NCBI GenBank assembly: GCA_046155815.1
Contig: JBJXFY010000056.1
Span: 1 to 8,447 of the forward strand
Length of the DNA: 8,447 nucleotides
Origin: JBJXFY01 sp046155815
Lineage (GTDB): Bacteria; Verrucomicrobiota; Verrucomicrobiia; Limisphaerales; CAIMTB01
Direction of reading: 5' to 3'
The translations under genes and the position numbers were made by a program. A model generated the notes under the pieces. The model was not told the DNA's origin. It searched no databases and worked only from the letters and a program-made list of their open reading frames with translations. Positions 7,393 to 8,447 of the stretch are shown in pieces. Each line of letters starts with the position of its first letter. Within the stretch, counting starts at the first letter, position 1.

Positions 7393-7426
7393 CCCGGAGG
7401 GGAGCCCGCGGGGACCACCCTCCGGG
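7393..7426. repeat. 9-bp perfect inverted repeat with 16-nt loop
   Basis: CCCGGAGGG (7393-7401) is matched by CCCTCCGGG (7418-7426). The loop holds a second palindrome, CCCGCGGG (7405-7412). No T-run follows on either side, so it is not a standard intrinsic terminator. It could form a stable hairpin in any transcript crossing it. At this GC content an isolated repeat of this size is not remarkable, but it is one of a series in this region. Confidence 0.5.
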
Positions 7427-7436
7427 AGCGGCCCTT

Positions 7437-7516
7437 TCGGAGCGGCGATCGGAGCGGCGAGCTCCACGAGCCGCCGGCCATGCCTTCATCGGAGCCGCGA
7501 GCTCCCGTGAGCCGGG
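7437..7516. repeat. Tandem 12-bp duplication and 40-bp-spaced hairpin repeat
   Basis: The 12-mer TCGGAGCGGCGA occurs twice in perfect tandem (7437-7448 and 7449-7460). From 7448 a longer unit, ATCGGAGCGGCGAGCTCC, recurs 40 bp later at 7488 as ATCGGAGCCGCGAGCTCC, and both are followed by a GAGCCG-containing tail. Each copy can fold into GGAGC-5 nt-GCTCC (7451-7465 and 7491-7505). The two copies differ by one base in the loop and by a small indel in the tail. This looks like local duplication of a small palindromic element. Confidence 0.6.
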
Positions 7517-7588
7517 ACCGCGCCCGCCTCCGTGGCGGCGACGCCCCCCTCTCGACGGACGGTGCCCGCGGCGCCCCGCCGCAGTCGC

Positions 7589-7607
7589 CGCCCGTGCGGG
7601 ACGGGCG
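7589..7607. repeat. 7-bp perfect hairpin
   Basis: CGCCCGT (7589-7595) and ACGGGCG (7601-7607) flank a 5-nt loop GCGGG. The hairpin would be stable on either strand. There is no adjacent T-run and no gene end nearby, so a terminator role is unlikely. Confidence 0.45.
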
Positions 7608-7680
7608 TTCGCTCGGCCACGCTTCTTCACCCCGCGCCCCGCGCGAATAGGCAAGCCGGTGACCCCGCGCCGCCGTGGCC

Positions 7681-7747
7681 GGAGCGCGGACTTTCCAGTC
7701 CGCAAAAAAGGAGGCTCCGTCGCGGCGGGCTGGAAAGCCCGCCCTCC
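7681..7747. repeat. REP-like element: two head-to-head hairpins
   Basis: Two hairpins lie 21 nt apart: GCGGACT-TTCC-AGTCCGC (7686-7703) and GCGGGCT-GGAA-AGCCCGC (7725-7742, extendable by one pair to 7724-7743). The second is the reverse complement of the first, except for one changed base pair (A-T in one, G-C in the other), so the stem is kept in both. The outer arms also match: 7681-7696 pairs with 7732-7747 at 14 of 16 positions. This is the layout of a bacterial interspersed palindromic pair. A run of six A (7704-7709) lies between them, which is a T-run for minus-strand transcripts, but no strong hairpin sits directly before it. I believe similar elements are dispersed in verrucomicrobial genomes; only one copy is visible here. 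Confidence 0.65.
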
Positions 7748-7768
7748 GTTCCGGCTGCCGCGACGCGC

Positions 7769-7991
7769 AAAGTTCTCCCGCTCGCCGGAAGATTTCCGCC
7801 GGCCCGCTGAAAAATCCGGCACCCGGCTGGAGATTCCCGCCCGCCCGCCCCAATTCCCCGCCGCCGCCGGAATCTCCGCGCGCCGCGCCCGAAGCTTCCA
7901 TCCGGCCTCCCCGGCTTTCCGCCGGCCGGCGTAAAACTTCAACGCCCGGCAGAAACTTCCCGGCCGCCGGCTGAAGCGGAAAACCGGCTGC
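7769..7991. repeat. Degenerate tandem array, about 10.5 units of 20-21 bp
   Basis: Units begin at 7769, 7789, 7810, 7831, 7852, 7871, 7892, 7913, 7933, 7953 and 7974 (the last partial), giving lengths of 20, 21, 21, 21, 19, 21, 21, 20, 20 and 21. Most start with a short A-rich block (AAA, AAG or AAT), then a TTCC- or TCC-like step, and finish with 10-12 bases made almost only of G and C, often CGCCGGCCG-like. Individual units have diverged considerably but the spacing is kept. The period is close to two helical turns, so the A/T blocks fall on one face of the helix. When translated it gives a loose 7-residue repeat on each strand, but no protein family is recognised. It ends at the ribosome-binding site of the next gene. 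Confidence 0.65.
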
Positions 7992-7993
7992 CT

Positions 7994-8003
7994 AGGAGAA
8001 AGG
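7994..8003 (+). promoter_or_regulatory. Ribosome-binding site of the 117-aa gene
   Basis: The purine-rich stretch AGGAGAAAGG lies 6 nt before the ATG at 8010 when measured from AAAGG, or 11 nt when measured from AGGAG. It is the clearest Shine-Dalgarno signal in the window and is the main support for this start codon. Confidence 0.65.
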
Positions 8004-8009
8004 TCCGCC

Positions 8010-8363
8010 ATGCCCGCAAGACTCTCGCCTCCCCGCGTCCTCGCCGACCTGGATCAGGTCATCGCCGCGTGGGAGGCCAACCCCGGCTTCAGCCTCGGCG
8101 ACGAGGTAACGCTGGCCAAGGTGAAGGCCACCCGCGCCGAGCTGGCGAAGTGCGACGCCGACATCACCACGCTCACCACGCAGCTCACCGCCCTGCGCAA
8201 CGACGAGGGGACCTGCGCCGCCAAAGGGACCGACCTCGTGACCCGCATCCGCAGCGGCCTGCGGGGCGTGTACGGGCCGGACAGCACCCAGTACGAGCAG
8301 GCCGGCGGCACCCGCCGCACCGAAAGGAAGCGCCCCAGCCGAACGGCCTTGGCCAAGCCGTGA
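8010..8363 (+). CDS. Small hypothetical protein, helical with basic C-terminal tail
   Basis: This is a 117-aa predicted soluble protein with no signal peptide or membrane helix. Residues 8-60 look mainly helical and charged, with a possible coiled-coil stretch around 33-64 (AKVKATRAELAKCDAD region). After a short linker, the segment GVYGPDSTQYEQAGGTRRTE (90-109) leads into a basic end (RKRPSRTALAKP). I have a general impression of similar short proteins ending in a GPDS-x-YE-x-x-GGTR-x-x-ERK motif in environmental bacteria, Verrucomicrobiota among them, but I cannot name a family or function. There are two Cys (near 48 and 68). It is transcribed away from the operon. A good Shine-Dalgarno sequence, a normal amino-acid composition and a stop followed by a hairpin support it as a real gene. 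The basic tail might bind nucleic acid; this is a guess. Confidence 0.68.
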   Translation: MPARLSPPRVLADLDQVIAAWEANPGFSLGDEVTLAKVKATRAELAKCDADITTLTTQLTALRNDEGTCAAKGTDLVTRIRSGLRGVYGPDSTQYEQAGGTRRTERKRPSRTALAKP

Positions 8364-8394
8364 CCACAAGACAACGCACGGGCGGCTAACAATG

Positions 8395-8415
8395 GGGCAT
8401 GGCGGCAGCATGCCC
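8395..8415 (+). terminator. Hairpin 31 nt after the stop codon of the 117-aa gene
   Basis: GGGCATG (8395-8401) and CATGCCC (8409-8415) form a perfect 7-bp stem with a 7-nt loop. The position fits a transcript end, but there is no T-run after it, so it is at best an atypical terminator. It shares bases 8413-8415 with a second possible hairpin and the two cannot form fully at once. It could equally be one arm of a larger dispersed palindrome. Confidence 0.35.
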
Positions 8416-8447
8416 TACCCCCGGTAGGGGGGGGGGGGGGGGGGGGG
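8413..8447. other. Short hairpin running into a 21-base G homopolymer at the window end
   Basis: CCCTACC (8413-8419) and GGTAGGG (8423-8429) form a 7-bp stem with a CCC loop. From 8427 every base to the end is G (21 in a row). Uninterrupted G at a sequence end is typical of signal loss in two-colour sequencing or of a contig end. The last bases should not be trusted as genomic sequence. Confidence 0.7.

Larger units (their letters stand above)
7227..8009. other. Structured non-coding region between divergent genes
   Basis: About 780 bp separate the permease start from the start of the small plus-strand gene. Reading frames stay open through it on both strands, but they are dominated by Arg, Pro, Ala and Gly, show no recognisable domain, and cross obvious repeats, so I treat it as non-coding. 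It contains many inverted repeats, a short tandem duplication, a REP-like double hairpin and a degenerate 20-21-bp array, listed separately. The stretch 7517-7680, apart from the hairpin at 7589-7607, shows nothing I can name. No tRNA or known riboswitch was recognised. Promoters for both flanking genes should lie here. Confidence 0.7.

Noticed and set aside
7704..7743. Intrinsic terminator on the minus strand (hairpin plus T6)
   Set aside because: The strong hairpin at 7724-7743 is 14 nt away from the T-run and only a very weak 3-4-bp stem lies next to it; no minus-strand gene ends here within the window.
7227..7901. N-terminal extension of the permease to an upstream in-frame start (608 aa total)
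   Set aside because: The added 225 residues are Arg/Pro/Gly-rich, cross repeat elements including the double hairpin, and precede a typical permease N-terminus at 7226.
6063..7934. 623-aa plus-strand open frame opposite the permease and spacer
   Set aside because: Arg/Gln/His/Pro-rich with no motif, antisense to a clear membrane protein and running into repeats.
7769..7991. CRISPR array
   Set aside because: Units are only 20-21 bp, are diverged throughout, and show no alternation of constant repeats with unique spacers; no cas gene is near.
7247..8011. 254-aa minus-strand open frame across the spacer
   Set aside because: It simply translates the tandem array and the hairpins, giving a loose 7-residue repeat; there is no ribosome-binding site and no known fold.
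8427..8447. G-quadruplex-forming G tract
   Set aside because: A pure G run reaching the very end of the sequence is better explained as a sequencing or contig-end artefact.

Overview
This 8.4-kb window is high-GC bacterial DNA. It holds one five-gene operon on the minus strand (7226 down to 5), a structured non-coding stretch of about 780 bp (7227-8009), and one small divergent gene on the plus strand (8010-8363). The last 21 bases are an unbroken run of G that is probably a sequencing or contig-end artefact. A member of the Verrucomicrobiota, perhaps Opitutaceae-like, is my best guess. The reasons are the large HflK-like protein with several membrane segments, the weak Shine-Dalgarno signals inside the operon, and paired hairpins of the type GCGGACT-TTCC-AGTCCGC / GCGGGCT-GGAA-AGCCCGC, which I associate with that phylum. 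This is an inference, not a demonstrated assignment.

The operon, in order of transcription, encodes: an ABC-2-type permease (383 aa) with an EF-hand-like loop; a 621-aa protein with about six N-terminal membrane segments ahead of a final membrane anchor and an SPFH/band-7 domain; an HflC-like SPFH protein (313 aa); an HflK-like SPFH protein (393 aa) with a His/Asp-rich N-terminus; and a P1B-type metal-transporting ATPase (683 aa), also with a His-rich N-terminus. The genes are packed very tightly: the junctions are TGA-C-ATG, 18 nt, an ATGA overlap, and 13 nt. They are very probably co-transcribed and translationally coupled. No ABC nucleotide-binding subunit and no FtsH protease is encoded in the window.

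A plausible reading is a membrane-microdomain system. Three SPFH proteins would form a cage or scaffold in the inner membrane around transporters, one of which exports or handles a divalent metal. Shared His-rich tails on the HflK-like protein and the P-type ATPase, together with a possible calcium site in the permease, give the cluster a metal theme. The functional link is inferred from gene order and is not proven by the sequence.

The intergenic stretch between the divergent genes contains a 9-bp dyad close to the permease start, several other inverted repeats, a short tandem duplication, a REP-like double hairpin with compensated stem changes, and a degenerate array of about 10.5 units of 20-21 bp that ends just before the ribosome-binding site of the small plus-strand gene. 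That gene encodes a 117-aa soluble protein of unknown function.
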